From positions 1 to 38,735 of the forward strand of contig JAFGLN010000053.1 in assembly GCA_016928025.1 (NCBI GenBank): DNA of 38,735 nt, written 5' to 3'. Below the pieces are notes generated by a model. The model saw only the letters and a program-made list of their open reading frames with translations. It was not told where the DNA came from and searched no databases. Source of the DNA: Deltaproteobacteria bacterium. GTDB taxonomy: Bacteria > Desulfobacterota > Syntrophia > Syntrophales > JAFGHS01. Positions 1 to 8,262 of this stretch are shown piece after piece. Every line of letters begins with the position of its first letter. Position 1 is the stretch's first letter. A program made the translations under genes and the position numbers.

Positions 1-285
1 AGAAATGCGGATCCTGACAGACATATGGATTTCGGCCCGCGCTTTGCCAATTATTTCAACAAGCAGGAAGAGTATATGAGAAAAGTCGGCGCGCATCCGG
101 ATATGGATGGTCCTTATGCCGGGCGAAAGATTAATTCCGCCACATTGGATGAACTGAGGAAGTTGTGGGTAGCGGGCGGCGCTGTTTTTTTCTGGTCTCT
201 CATAGATGAAGCGGCCCAAAAGCAGGCCTCCGAAATGAATCTGTCCATCGATGAATATCACGATAAAGTAAAAACAGAAGGTTGA
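1..285 (+). CDS. C-terminal end of a truncated gene, probably HdrC-like (5' part outside window)
   Basis: The reading frame is open from base 1 (it begins R-N-A-D-P-D-R-H before the first Met at 25), so this is most likely the last ~94 codons of a longer gene and not a complete 86-residue protein. The visible part is soluble, has no cysteines and ends seven bases before the HdrB-like gene. The segment LRKLWVAGGAVFFW followed by a charged helical tail recalls, from memory, the C-terminus of HdrC1-type ferredoxin subunits of sHdr complexes. Position directly before HdrB supports that. The iron-sulfur motifs that would prove it lie upstream of the window, so the name is an inference. Confidence 0.6.
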   Translation, partial: RNADPDRHMDFGPRFANYFNKQEEYMRKVGAHPDMDGPYAGRKINSATLDELRKLWVAGGAVFFWSLIDEAAQKQASEMNLSIDEYHDKVKTEG

Positions 286-291
286 AGATTC

Positions 292-1332
292 ATGGCGAAT
301 TATAATAAAGAAGGCCGACAAAAACTCTGGAAAAAGTATTCCAAGGACATACCGGACAATAATTATTTTCTGACCTTCAGTTGCATCCTGAGCAGTTTTT
401 ACCCCGCTTCAGAAGTTATGGCGGCAAGGGTTTATGATCTCCTGGGAGTCAACTGGAAGACGACAAACGATTCCAATTCAGGGTGGTCCTGTTGTACGGG
501 CATCGGTTATCATGGTGATATTATGCCGATTGAGTCAACGTTGTTAACTGTGGCACGGTTATGGGCACTTGCACAGGAAGCTTCTGTGGACGTTGTTACC
601 ATGACGTGTGTCACATCGTTCGGCACCCATTGTGAATGCAAGGAACTACTGGAGCATGAACCGGAACTGCGGAAAAAAATCGCCCGTTTGCTGGAGCAAA
701 CATGCGGGCGGAAGCTGGAAATTCCTGAACATATTGTTCATGCCAGCGACGTTTACTATCGTCACCGGGAACACTTGAAGGATCATTTCAAACATACCTT
801 GACTGACATGAAAACCGGCCGTCCTCTGCAAGTCGTTGATCATGTCGGTTGTCACTACAGCAAATTGTTTCCTGAGCGTCACGCCCACGGGGGTTCCGAA
901 TATTGCGAAGTCCTGGCGGGTATGGCACGGTCGTGGGGTGGGGAAAACGTTGATTATCCGGAACGTCGGCACTGCTGCGGCATGGGATTCCGACAGTGTA
1001 TGATACCACCTAACCGTGGAGCAACCATGTCCAGTGTTTATAAGAAAATGAAAAGTATGGCACCTTTCAATCCGGATCTGATCGTAACAAACTGTCCCGG
1101 ATGTCAGGTTTTTCTGGATAAGGAGCAGTGGGCAATCTATGAAGTCACGGGCGAAAAATATTTTATCCCGGTTTTAACCTACCAGGAACTGGCCGGCCTG
1201 CTTTTAGGATGGGATCCTTATGATATTGTCGGTATCGACGCTCATACCGCACCTGTTGAACCTCTGCTGGATAAAATAGGTATTCCCTATGACAGACAAA
1301 AATCCATGCATACAGAGAACAATATAGGATAG
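292..1332 (+). CDS. Heterodisulfide reductase subunit B-like protein (two CCG domains)
   Basis: HdrB-type subunits bind non-cubane [4Fe-4S] clusters through two cysteine-rich CCG domains and carry out disulfide or thiol redox chemistry. Here the first domain has C31, C67-C68 (GWSCCTGIGYH) and C106, then C114 where C-x2-C is usual (CVTSFGTHC). The second is canonical: C187, C228-C229 (RRHCCGMGF) and C268-x2-C271 (NCPGC). At 346 residues it is longer than the methanogen HdrB (~300), with an extended C-terminus. No membrane segment is visible, so it should be cytoplasmic. It sits 7 bp after the truncated gene and 4 bp before the HdrA-like gene, so one transcript is likely. The true substrate cannot be read from the sequence. 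Confidence 0.88.
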   Translation: MANYNKEGRQKLWKKYSKDIPDNNYFLTFSCILSSFYPASEVMAARVYDLLGVNWKTTNDSNSGWSCCTGIGYHGDIMPIESTLLTVARLWALAQEASVDVVTMTCVTSFGTHCECKELLEHEPELRKKIARLLEQTCGRKLEIPEHIVHASDVYYRHREHLKDHFKHTLTDMKTGRPLQVVDHVGCHYSKLFPERHAHGGSEYCEVLAGMARSWGGENVDYPERRHCCGMGFRQCMIPPNRGATMSSVYKKMKSMAPFNPDLIVTNCPGCQVFLDKEQWAIYEVTGEKYFIPVLTYQELAGLLLGWDPYDIVGIDAHTAPVEPLLDKIGIPYDRQKSMHTENNIG

Positions 1333-1336
1333 AACG

Positions 1337-2392
1337 ATGGATAAAAAAACAACGAACAGCAAAGTAATGATCGTTGGCGGCGGTATCTCAGGCCTTATGG
1401 CAGCCCTGTCTTTGGATTCTCTGGGAATCGGGTCTATTATCGTAGAAAAAAGCCCGAACCTAGGTGGTAAGGTGAAAGAATATTCTCAGGTGTTTCCCGA
1501 TTTTCGAAGTGGAAAAAATATTACGAAGGAACTGATCGACAGGGTGAAACAAACCTCCCGCATTTTAACGTTAGTTTCCACAACTGCTACGAGCATGGAG
1601 CAATATGATGGAGGTTTTTCCGTCGCGACATCCGACAGTAACCGCCATGATGTTGGGGCGATCATTGTGGCCTGCGGCTTTGATGTATTTGATGCCAGGC
1701 GTCAAGAAGAATACGGTTATGGTGTTTACCCCAACGTGATCAATTCGCTGGAGCTTGAATCTTTATTAGGGGCGCATGAAACAAGGGGAGGAAAACTGCT
1801 GCGGCCCTCGGACGGCAAACCGGTCGACCGCCTGGCAATCATATTTTGTGTCGGATCGCGAAGCAAGCGGTTGGGGAATCCCTATTGTTCGAGAATCTGC
1901 TGCTCCTATAGCACGAAGCAGGCCATAGAAATCATGGAAATGAATCCTGATGCCAGTGTGACCTGTTTTTATATGGATATCCGGACATATGATCGGGGGT
2001 TTGAGGAAATGTATCAATATGCCCAGGAACTGGGCGTCAAATATATCCGTGGCCGTGTTTCCGAATGCAGCGCCCTGCCCAATGGTGACATCCAGGTGCG
2101 GGCGGAAAATACCCTGTTGGGCAGGCCGGTGCAGGGTGTATTCGAACTGGTATCCCTCTCTGTTGGCATGATGCCCTGCCCCGATGCGGAGAATATTGCC
2201 CGGCTTCTTGATATTGAACGCAGCAAAGATGGTTTTTTTACAAGAAAAGACTCTTATTTTTATCCGCATGATACGAATCGGGAGGGCATTTTTCTTGCCG
2301 GCACCGTAACCGGCCTGAAGCCGATCAAAGATTGTCTTACGGAAGCCACTGCGGTGGGCAGTCGCGTAGCGGCTTATCTCAATGGGAAATAA
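1337..2392 (+). CDS. Short HdrA-like FAD/iron-sulfur oxidoreductase subunit
   Basis: HdrA is the flavin subunit that joins electron carriers to the HdrBC core. An N-terminal dinucleotide-binding motif GGGISG lies at residues 14-19 and the FAD-site sequence EKSPNLGGKV near 37-46. The HdrA-type cysteine cluster is C171-VGSR...C184-SRI-C188-C189. The C-terminal AGTVTGLKPIKD segment is the usual second FAD contact. At 351 residues it lacks the extra ferredoxin and thioredoxin-reductase-like domains of methanogen HdrA (~650). Short HdrA proteins of this size are known from sHdr systems of sulfur oxidisers. It lies between the HdrB-like gene and the fused HdrC/B-like gene, which supports one complex. 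Confidence 0.88.
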   Translation: MDKKTTNSKVMIVGGGISGLMAALSLDSLGIGSIIVEKSPNLGGKVKEYSQVFPDFRSGKNITKELIDRVKQTSRILTLVSTTATSMEQYDGGFSVATSDSNRHDVGAIIVACGFDVFDARRQEEYGYGVYPNVINSLELESLLGAHETRGGKLLRPSDGKPVDRLAIIFCVGSRSKRLGNPYCSRICCSYSTKQAIEIMEMNPDASVTCFYMDIRTYDRGFEEMYQYAQELGVKYIRGRVSECSALPNGDIQVRAENTLLGRPVQGVFELVSLSVGMMPCPDAENIARLLDIERSKDGFFTRKDSYFYPHDTNREGIFLAGTVTGLKPIKDCLTEATAVGSRVAAYLNGK

Positions 2393-2402
2393 TAATCTGT
2401 AA

Positions 2403-3671
2403 ATGAATCACAACGAAGTAAAAAACGTAGACTATGGCTTCAGACTGAGCGGCAAGCCTATCCTTCTCTATCAGGACCGCTCACTTGCCGCTGATGAATC
2501 CACCCATCATATGGAGAAGGCTCTCCGGCAGATGAGCATGGAATACTATACTCTGGAACGATGTCTACAGTGCGGCATTTGCTCCAGCTATTGCCCTGTT
2601 CATTTGCTTAAGGCAAATGAATCATTTTCACCCCGTTCATTCATTCAGAAGACTCGTTTAGGCCTGTTGGATCTTAGTGGGGATGAACTCTGGATGTGCA
2701 CAAATTGCGGCCATTGTCAGATGGTATGCCCATTCGAAATTCCACTGCTTGATGTCATGGCCAGCCTGCGTCATCTCATTGTGGAACAGGGCGCAGGGCA
2801 TGTGCCGGTTTCCATCAAAAGTTCAATCGCATCAATAGCATCTTTTGGTAATCCCTGGAAAGAAGAACCCGCGAACCGGGTGAAATGGATTCAGGAATCA
2901 GGCATATCCCAATCTCTTGGCACGGAAGAGACGCCTATTTATCTTTTTTTAGGATGTTTTACCGGATATGACCGCAGGGCACGGCAAACAGCCGAAGCCG
3001 CTATGCATATCCTCCAGACTGCCCGTATACCTTTTAAAATTATGGCAGAAGAAGAAGTTTGCTGCGGGGATACCGTCCGCCGGGTTGGTGATTTTTCAAC
3101 TTCGGAAAAGGTAAGGAAGATCAACAGGGATATTTTTTTGAAGAATCATGTGAAGCAACTTTACGTTTTTTCCCCACACTGTTTCAACGCATTTCAAGAT
3201 ATGTTCGTAAAGGAACCCGAATGTGAGATACAAGTAGTGCCCCTACTGGAGCTTATTTTTGACTTGCTTCATCAAGGACTGATAAAATTGAACACCTATC
3301 AAAACACACGAGTTACCTTTCATGACCCTTGTTTCTTCAGTAAGCATCGCGGTATAATTGACCTCCCGAGGCAAATCCTTGATAGCATGACCGGCATTGA
3401 AAGAGTGGAAATGGAACACTATGGGAAAAACAGCTTGTGTTGCGGCGGCGGGGGCGGCGGGATCTGGCGAGATATAAAAAAAGGCGAACGTTTATCAGAA
3501 ATTCGCCTGGATGAAGCCATTAATTGCGGTGCGGATATCCTTGTCACCAGTTGTCCTTACTGTCTTTCCATGTTGGAAGATGCCGGAAAGGGAGATGAAA
3601 AATACAGGGATATTGAAATCATGGATATTTTTGAATTGATCGGGAAAGGAATACGCGATGAAAATAATTGA
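2403..3671 (+). CDS. Fused HdrC-HdrB (HdrD/GlpC-like) iron-sulfur protein
   Basis: The N-terminal ferredoxin part has two [4Fe-4S] motifs, C54-x2-C57-x2-C60-x3-C64P and C99-x2-C102-x2-C105-x3-C109P. Two CCG domains follow. The first has C185, C220-C221 and C260, with Phe-Asn-Ala after C260 where a second Cys would be expected. The second has C310, C347-C348 (LCCGGGGGG) and C384-PY-C387. The order equals HdrC joined to HdrB, as in HdrD and GlpC. In an sHdr reading it would replace separate HdrC2 and HdrB2. No transmembrane segment is present. It starts 11 bp after the HdrA-like gene without a clear Shine-Dalgarno, and its end overlaps the amidohydrolase start by 14 bp, which suggests coupled translation. 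Confidence 0.87.
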   Translation: MNHNEVKNVDYGFRLSGKPILLYQDRSLAADESTHHMEKALRQMSMEYYTLERCLQCGICSSYCPVHLLKANESFSPRSFIQKTRLGLLDLSGDELWMCTNCGHCQMVCPFEIPLLDVMASLRHLIVEQGAGHVPVSIKSSIASIASFGNPWKEEPANRVKWIQESGISQSLGTEETPIYLFLGCFTGYDRRARQTAEAAMHILQTARIPFKIMAEEEVCCGDTVRRVGDFSTSEKVRKINRDIFLKNHVKQLYVFSPHCFNAFQDMFVKEPECEIQVVPLLELIFDLLHQGLIKLNTYQNTRVTFHDPCFFSKHRGIIDLPRQILDSMTGIERVEMEHYGKNSLCCGGGGGGIWRDIKKGERLSEIRLDEAINCGADILVTSCPYCLSMLEDAGKGDEKYRDIEIMDIFELIGKGIRDENN

Positions 3672-4482
3672 TTCCAGAATCCGTCTGCGCACTGAGCAGC
3701 TTTTAAAAATATGGACAGATGAACAGAGAACACCCTACAGCGATTATGTCTATCTATATAAAATGAAATCGCGAATCAGTACTATGCCGGTAAAAGATTT
3801 GATAGAGTTGGCAGCGGCCAACAACATCGAACAGATGTTGGCATACGGCATCACCGCACAAGACAACGAAGAAATTATTCGTCTTGCCCAAGAGTTTCAA
3901 GAAATCATTCCGATCGCCGGTATCAGTATTGAAAAGGGCATCCGTTACGCACTGAGAGATATAAAAAAATATTTTGACGATGGATTTGCTGCCATCTTTT
4001 TATCCCCTTTCACCTTGAAACACAGCCTCAACGATCGTTTGCTTTATCCACTTTATGGACTCTGTGAACTATTGCAGAAACCCATCATTGTTCACGGCGC
4101 CATACACTTCTGGCGTGGCGCCTATATGTGGAACGGCCAGCCTCAGCATATTGACGAAATTGCGGTGGATTTCCCGGAATTGAAGATTATTGTTTCCCAT
4201 GGCGGCAACGGCTTCGGCCCGCCGATTCTTTCCGTCGCGCAACGTCATCCCAATGTTTACCTGGAATACAGCGCCCTCAATCCGTCTTACATGGCACCGG
4301 AATTTCTTTACGCGGCCAATACATACCTGAAAAACAAGTGCATATTCGGTACTGACTATCCATTGGTTGATTTCAACATTGCCATAGATCATTGGAAAAA
4401 AGTGCTGAGGGAAAATGTTCAAGAATTATTTTTCCGGCAGAATGTCTTGGATGCCTTATACAAAGAGCCGGTTCCATATTGA
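3658..4482 (+). CDS. Amidohydrolase-2-fold protein with degenerate metal motif
   Basis: The middle and end match the amidohydrolase-2 (PF04909, ACMSD/resorcylate-decarboxylase-like) TIM barrel: IIVHGAIHFW with H146, IIVSHGGNGFG with H181, and FGTDYPLVDF with D233. The first-strand metal motif, normally D-x-H-x-H, reads D5-S-R7-I-R9 here, so two usual zinc ligands are Arg. The rest of the barrel is not visibly truncated (274 residues). The gene begins inside the last codons of the HdrD-like gene, so it probably belongs to the same operon. It may act without a metal, with an unusual site, or as a binding protein. The substrate is unknown. No lipoate, TusA or DsrE partner is visible in the window. 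Confidence 0.8.
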   Translation: MKIIDSRIRLRTEQLLKIWTDEQRTPYSDYVYLYKMKSRISTMPVKDLIELAAANNIEQMLAYGITAQDNEEIIRLAQEFQEIIPIAGISIEKGIRYALRDIKKYFDDGFAAIFLSPFTLKHSLNDRLLYPLYGLCELLQKPIIVHGAIHFWRGAYMWNGQPQHIDEIAVDFPELKIIVSHGGNGFGPPILSVAQRHPNVYLEYSALNPSYMAPEFLYAANTYLKNKCIFGTDYPLVDFNIAIDHWKKVLRENVQELFFRQNVLDALYKEPVPY

Positions 4483-4544
4483 GATAGGGAAGTGAAACGA
4501 TAAATAAAATTAAGGTTAATCATAACAGTGGAGGAGGAAAGAAA

Positions 4545-5078
4545 ATGAATAATTTTATTTCATCTTTGGCGAAAATTGGAAAGAATGTAAAAGTCGGGGA
4601 TTGTACGATAATCGGCGACGAGGTGGAAATCGAAGACGATGTGGATATCGGGGCGTTTTGTGTATTCCAGGGAAAAGTCAAAATCGGCAAGGGCACCGTT
4701 ATCAAGCATTATGTTGAACTCCGTGATAAGACCATTATCGGGGAAAACTGCTATATTGATTCTCGAGTCTCATCCTCCGGAAACTGTACCATCGGAAATA
4801 ATGTAACACTCAGATATGATTCCATTATAGCAAGAGGTGTGGAAATCGGAGATAACACGTATGTATGCCCGAGAGTCATGACAAATAATTTAGACGTTGA
4901 TAAGCAACAGATTGGTGGAGCAAAAATCGGAGCAAATTGTTTTATCGGTACAAATGCGGTTTTGCAGCATGGTATTACCATTAGAGAAGGCGTTACGATC
5001 GGTTCAATGTCCTATGTAAATACTGATTGTGATGAAAATTCAACATATTACGGGATACCGGTCAGGAAAAAAGAATAA
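4545..5078 (+). CDS. Left-handed beta-helix acyltransferase (hexapeptide repeat)
   Basis: Nearly the whole 177-residue protein is made of imperfect hexapeptide repeats of the [LIV]-G-x4 type (for example VKVGDC, VDIGAF, IIGENC, CTIGNN, VEIGDN, AKIGAN, FIGTNA, VTIGSM), forming a left-handed beta-helix as in acetyl- and acyltransferases of sugar metabolism. A short tail (YYGIPVRKKE) resembles the G-x-P-A-[KR] ending of the family. A strong Shine-Dalgarno (GAGGAGG, 4531-4537) precedes the ATG. It is the first gene of the glycan locus. It likely O- or N-acylates a nucleotide sugar or glycan in the cytoplasm; the exact acceptor cannot be told. Confidence 0.82.
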   Translation: MNNFISSLAKIGKNVKVGDCTIIGDEVEIEDDVDIGAFCVFQGKVKIGKGTVIKHYVELRDKTIIGENCYIDSRVSSSGNCTIGNNVTLRYDSIIARGVEIGDNTYVCPRVMTNNLDVDKQQIGGAKIGANCFIGTNAVLQHGITIREGVTIGSMSYVNTDCDENSTYYGIPVRKKE

Positions 5079-5093
5079 GGATCATATCCTATG

Positions 5094-5124
5094 AGCTTAT
5101 GAAATTATCGCCATTTCATAAGCT
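5094..5124. other. Perfect 12-bp inverted repeat (RNA hairpin) ahead of the flippase gene
   Basis: AGCTTATGAAAT (5094-5105) and its exact reverse complement ATTTCATAAGCT (5113-5124) flank the 7-base loop TATCGCC. No T-run follows, so it is not a textbook intrinsic terminator. It lies between the acyltransferase stop and the flippase TTG start, so it could be an attenuator, an mRNA-stability element or a protein site. Confidence 0.6.
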
Positions 5125-5156
5125 ATACAATAATATTCACCAGAAGAGATTAGGGA

Positions 5157-6458
5157 TTGTCTATCCTCTCTACAATTCAAAAAATTCTGCCTAAAGGTAA
5201 GTTTGCCAGAAATGCAACAATTTTAAGTGGTGGGACACTGTTGGGGCAAGGGCTAGCCGTTGTCATAATGCCGCTCCTCACTCGCCTTTATGACCCGACC
5301 GATTTTGGGGTTTTGGCCATTTTTGTTTCCATCCTTTCCGTACTGGCAGTTATCGCCTCATTAAAATACCATTTAGCTATAATTTTGCCGGCAGAAAACA
5401 ACATGGCCATTAACATTGCCGCCCTATCAATGTTAATGGTTATTGGGATAACGGTTTTGACAAGTTTATGCTTGTTTTTCTGGGGCGGGAAAAGCCTGCA
5501 AGTAATTAATATGCTTGAAATGAAGCCTTACTTATGGATAATTCCATTGAGCTTATTTGGTGTGGGCGTATATGAAGTATTGCACTATTGGGCAATACGT
5601 AGGCAAAACTTTAGAAGTATCGCCCAGACTAAAATAAGTCAAGGGATTGGCCTAGCTGTAACACAAATTGCTTTCGGTTTAATTACACGCGGTCCTATCG
5701 GCCTCTTATTGGGGCATACCATTGGCTGGACAAGCGGGAGCGGAACACTAGCTTCATTATTTTGGAAAAATGATAGGCAGTTAATTAAGGAAATAAGTCT
5801 GGATAGAATGAAAACAATGGCGATACGCTATAAAAAGTTCCCCTTAATATCCAGCATTTCTGGTGCAATAAATTCGGCTGGACTTCAAGTTGCTCCCATG
5901 ATGCTGGCCTCCATGTATGGGGCCACTATCGTCGGTTTTTTCTCATTAACTCAACGAATCATGGGGGTCCCGTTGCGATTTGTCGGAACATCGGTTGCTC
6001 AAGTTTATACAAGCGAAACCGCCCGCTTGGCTATTGACAACCCCGGGGGGTTATCCAAACATTTTATCAAACGAGCAAAAATTCTATTAATCATTGGTGG
6101 AATTCCCATATTGATTTTGGGTCAAATTTGCCCATTCGTTTTTGGTTTTATTTTCGGAGAAACGTGGTCCGAAGCGGGTCAGTATGCTCAGGTATTGTCG
6201 GTTATTTCTGCTGTTAACTTTGTTGTTCTCCCCCTTTCCTCCACATTGAATGTTTTAGAAAAACAGGGGACTCAGTTTATCTGGGATATAGGGCGTTTTA
6301 CAATCGTTGTTTTTGTTTTTCTGATTTGTGCCAAGCTGAAATTACCTGCGTTTACAACGATTGGAATATATGCCGCTTCTATGTCCTTTGCATATGTAAT
6401 TTTATTTATGCTTGCCTATCGTGCTGTGAAACAGATGTCAAATAACAAATATGCTTGA
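5157..6458 (+). CDS. Wzx-type polysaccharide flippase (MOP superfamily)
   Basis: This 433-residue, very hydrophobic protein begins with the basic-amphipathic KGKFARNATILSGGTLLGQG segment typical of polysaccharide-synthesis (PF01943/PF13440) flippases, followed by IMPLLTRLYDPTDFG and about twelve apparent membrane segments. Such proteins move lipid-linked oligosaccharide repeats across the inner membrane. The only in-frame start after the TAG at 5151 is TTG at 5157, so a non-ATG start is needed unless a much shorter form is made. The gene is AT-rich, as common for O-antigen genes. With the polymerase at 10562 and the Wzz-like gene at 26203 it makes up a Wzx/Wzy-dependent pathway. Confidence 0.88.
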   Translation: MSILSTIQKILPKGKFARNATILSGGTLLGQGLAVVIMPLLTRLYDPTDFGVLAIFVSILSVLAVIASLKYHLAIILPAENNMAINIAALSMLMVIGITVLTSLCLFFWGGKSLQVINMLEMKPYLWIIPLSLFGVGVYEVLHYWAIRRQNFRSIAQTKISQGIGLAVTQIAFGLITRGPIGLLLGHTIGWTSGSGTLASLFWKNDRQLIKEISLDRMKTMAIRYKKFPLISSISGAINSAGLQVAPMMLASMYGATIVGFFSLTQRIMGVPLRFVGTSVAQVYTSETARLAIDNPGGLSKHFIKRAKILLIIGGIPILILGQICPFVFGFIFGETWSEAGQYAQVLSVISAVNFVVLPLSSTLNVLEKQGTQFIWDIGRFTIVVFVFLICAKLKLPAFTTIGIYAASMSFAYVILFMLAYRAVKQMSNNKYA

Positions 6459-6657
6459 GCTTTACTTATCCTATTTTTATATTGCCATTTATTTATTATA
6501 AATATATTAGTAGTGTAATAGAGTCAGATATATGTAATGGTGAAGTTGCTTTTTATTTGTTTGAAGCTCATGATACCTACGAGGTGGCTTATATGAGGAA
6601 ATCATAAAAGGGGAAAAAACTTGATCAAATTTAAAAAATTGAAAGGTTTTGAATATT

Positions 6658-7365
6658 ATGAATGAATTAAAACAAAAAAAACACAATTTTGGAAATTCTG
6701 TAATTGTTTATGAGGGCGCACAAATTGATAAAAGTGTAACAATTGGCCCCTTTTCGATAATATACCCGAATACAATAATTGATAGTGGCGTAAAGATTGC
6801 CTCATCATGTATTATTGGGAAACCACCAACTGTTGGTAAAAATCAAATGCCGTTGATGGATTCAAACTCACTCACACAAATTGGAAGTGATGTATATATT
6901 GGAGATCAGTCAATAATTTATGCCGGTGTTCAAATCGGAGAAAACACTTATCTTGCCGACAGATCATTTTTGAGAGAAGATGTTAAAATTGAAAACGATG
7001 TCGTAATAGGCACAGGCGTTGTTGTGAGTTTTGGGGCTGCTATTGGTTCTTTTACTAAAATTATGACAGGAGCCAACATTGGAGGGCAAGCTAGGATCGG
7101 GAGGAACTGCTTCATTGGTGTCCATGTCTGTTCAATAAATGATAACACGCCACAGACATTGAAACCTAGAGAAAAACAATTAAGTGCGGACATTGGTAAT
7201 GGTGTTTTCATTGGCAGTAATACCACCATTTTACCAGGACTCAAGGTATCAGATAATATAACTGTTGGTGCAGGTTCTGTAATCACAAAAAGTTTAGATC
7301 ATGAATCTTCTCTATATATTGGATCACCTGCAAAGTTTATAAAAATAATTAATGCATCTGGTTGA
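6658..7365 (+). CDS. Hexapeptide-repeat acetyl/acyltransferase
   Basis: The protein has repeated hexapeptides over residues ~20-200 (VTIGPF, YIGDQS, VQIGEN, VVIGTG, ARIGRN, VFIGSN, ITVGAG) and ends with YIGSPAKFIK, the G-[ST]-P-A-K ending common to LbH acetyltransferases. ATG at 6658 is preferred: GAAAGG (6641-6646) sits 11 bases upstream. A TTG at 6649 would add three codons but leaves almost no spacing. It presumably acetylates a sugar of the glycan made here. It is AT-rich like its neighbours. The 199 bp before it holds no other gene that I can see. Confidence 0.8.
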   Translation: MNELKQKKHNFGNSVIVYEGAQIDKSVTIGPFSIIYPNTIIDSGVKIASSCIIGKPPTVGKNQMPLMDSNSLTQIGSDVYIGDQSIIYAGVQIGENTYLADRSFLREDVKIENDVVIGTGVVVSFGAAIGSFTKIMTGANIGGQARIGRNCFIGVHVCSINDNTPQTLKPREKQLSADIGNGVFIGSNTTILPGLKVSDNITVGAGSVITKSLDHESSLYIGSPAKFIKIINASG

Positions 7366-7611
7366 TAATTAAAGATTCCAATCTGTTTATCTGGCATCTT
7401 CGGACAGGATGCAGAAATTTATAAGTGCAAAACTACCTTGGATTGATTTTTTACGCCACATTCCGTTTCTGCAACAGTGAATTGAAGATAACTTTCAAAT
7501 CATGGGTTGTAAATCGATAATATGTCAGGCAGTTTGAATTATTAAATGATTGCAATTATTTCTATTTGTTGGCAACGCCATACACGAGTAAATTATGTAT
7601 AAGGTTGAAAA

Positions 7612-8247
7612 ATGAATCTGGATAAAAAAAAAGTGCTGGTCTTAGCGCCGCATACCGATGACGGGGAATTTGGTTGCGGTGGTACAATCGTTAAATTAAT
7701 CGAAGCTCGCTCAGAAGTCCATTATGTCGCTTTTTCATCCTGCCGTGCATCCGTACCAGCGGGTTTTCCAGATGATGTTTTGATTCATGAGGTCAAAGCA
7801 GCGACGAAAATTCTTGGGATACCTCCTACGCGTTTGTATATTTTGGATTATCCTGTGAGGCAGTTTGCTCATCACCGACAGGATATATTGGAAGATCTTG
7901 TAAAATACCAAAGACTACTAAATCCCGATTTGGTTTTTCTTCCCTCGGTAAACGATCTTCATCAGGATCACCACACAGTCGCCATGGAGGGGATCAGAGC
8001 CTTTAAACAAACAACAATTCTTGCGTATGAGATGCCATGGAATAACATTATCTTTTCTACTCAGGCGTATGTCAAGCTGGAACAGCGGCATATGAATATC
8101 AAGCTTGAAGCCCTAAAGGAATATAAGAGCCAAGCGGCACGGCCTTACGCCAGCAGGGAGCTTGTCTGTGGCTTGGCAAAAGCCAGAGGAGTCAGCGCTG
8201 GTGCTGACTATGCTGAGGCTTTCGAAGTGGTACGTCTCACTTTATAA
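7612..8247 (+). CDS. PIG-L/LmbE-family zinc-dependent deacetylase
   Basis: PIG-L enzymes remove acetyl or other acyl groups from GlcNAc-type amino sugars. The N-terminal metal motif APHTDDGEFGCGG places H14, D16 and D17 as in A-H-P-D-D-E. The distal motif NDLHQDHHTV (H117, H120, H121) supplies the remaining metal ligand. The 211-residue length is normal for the family. Only 15 bp separate it from the LpxD-like gene, so the two are likely co-translated. Together they could expose an amino group and re-acylate it. It is cytoplasmic, with no signal peptide. The 246 bp upstream (7366-7611) hold no gene or clear structure. Confidence 0.88.
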   Translation: MNLDKKKVLVLAPHTDDGEFGCGGTIVKLIEARSEVHYVAFSSCRASVPAGFPDDVLIHEVKAATKILGIPPTRLYILDYPVRQFAHHRQDILEDLVKYQRLLNPDLVFLPSVNDLHQDHHTVAMEGIRAFKQTTILAYEMPWNNIIFSTQAYVKLEQRHMNIKLEALKEYKSQAARPYASRELVCGLAKARGVSAGADYAEAFEVVRLTL

Positions 8248-8262
8248 ACCAGGTAACCACCC

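Noticed and set aside
646..972. Reading frame opposite to the HdrB-like gene
   Set aside because: It has no domain pattern and lies wholly inside a well-supported gene, so it is a frame shadow.
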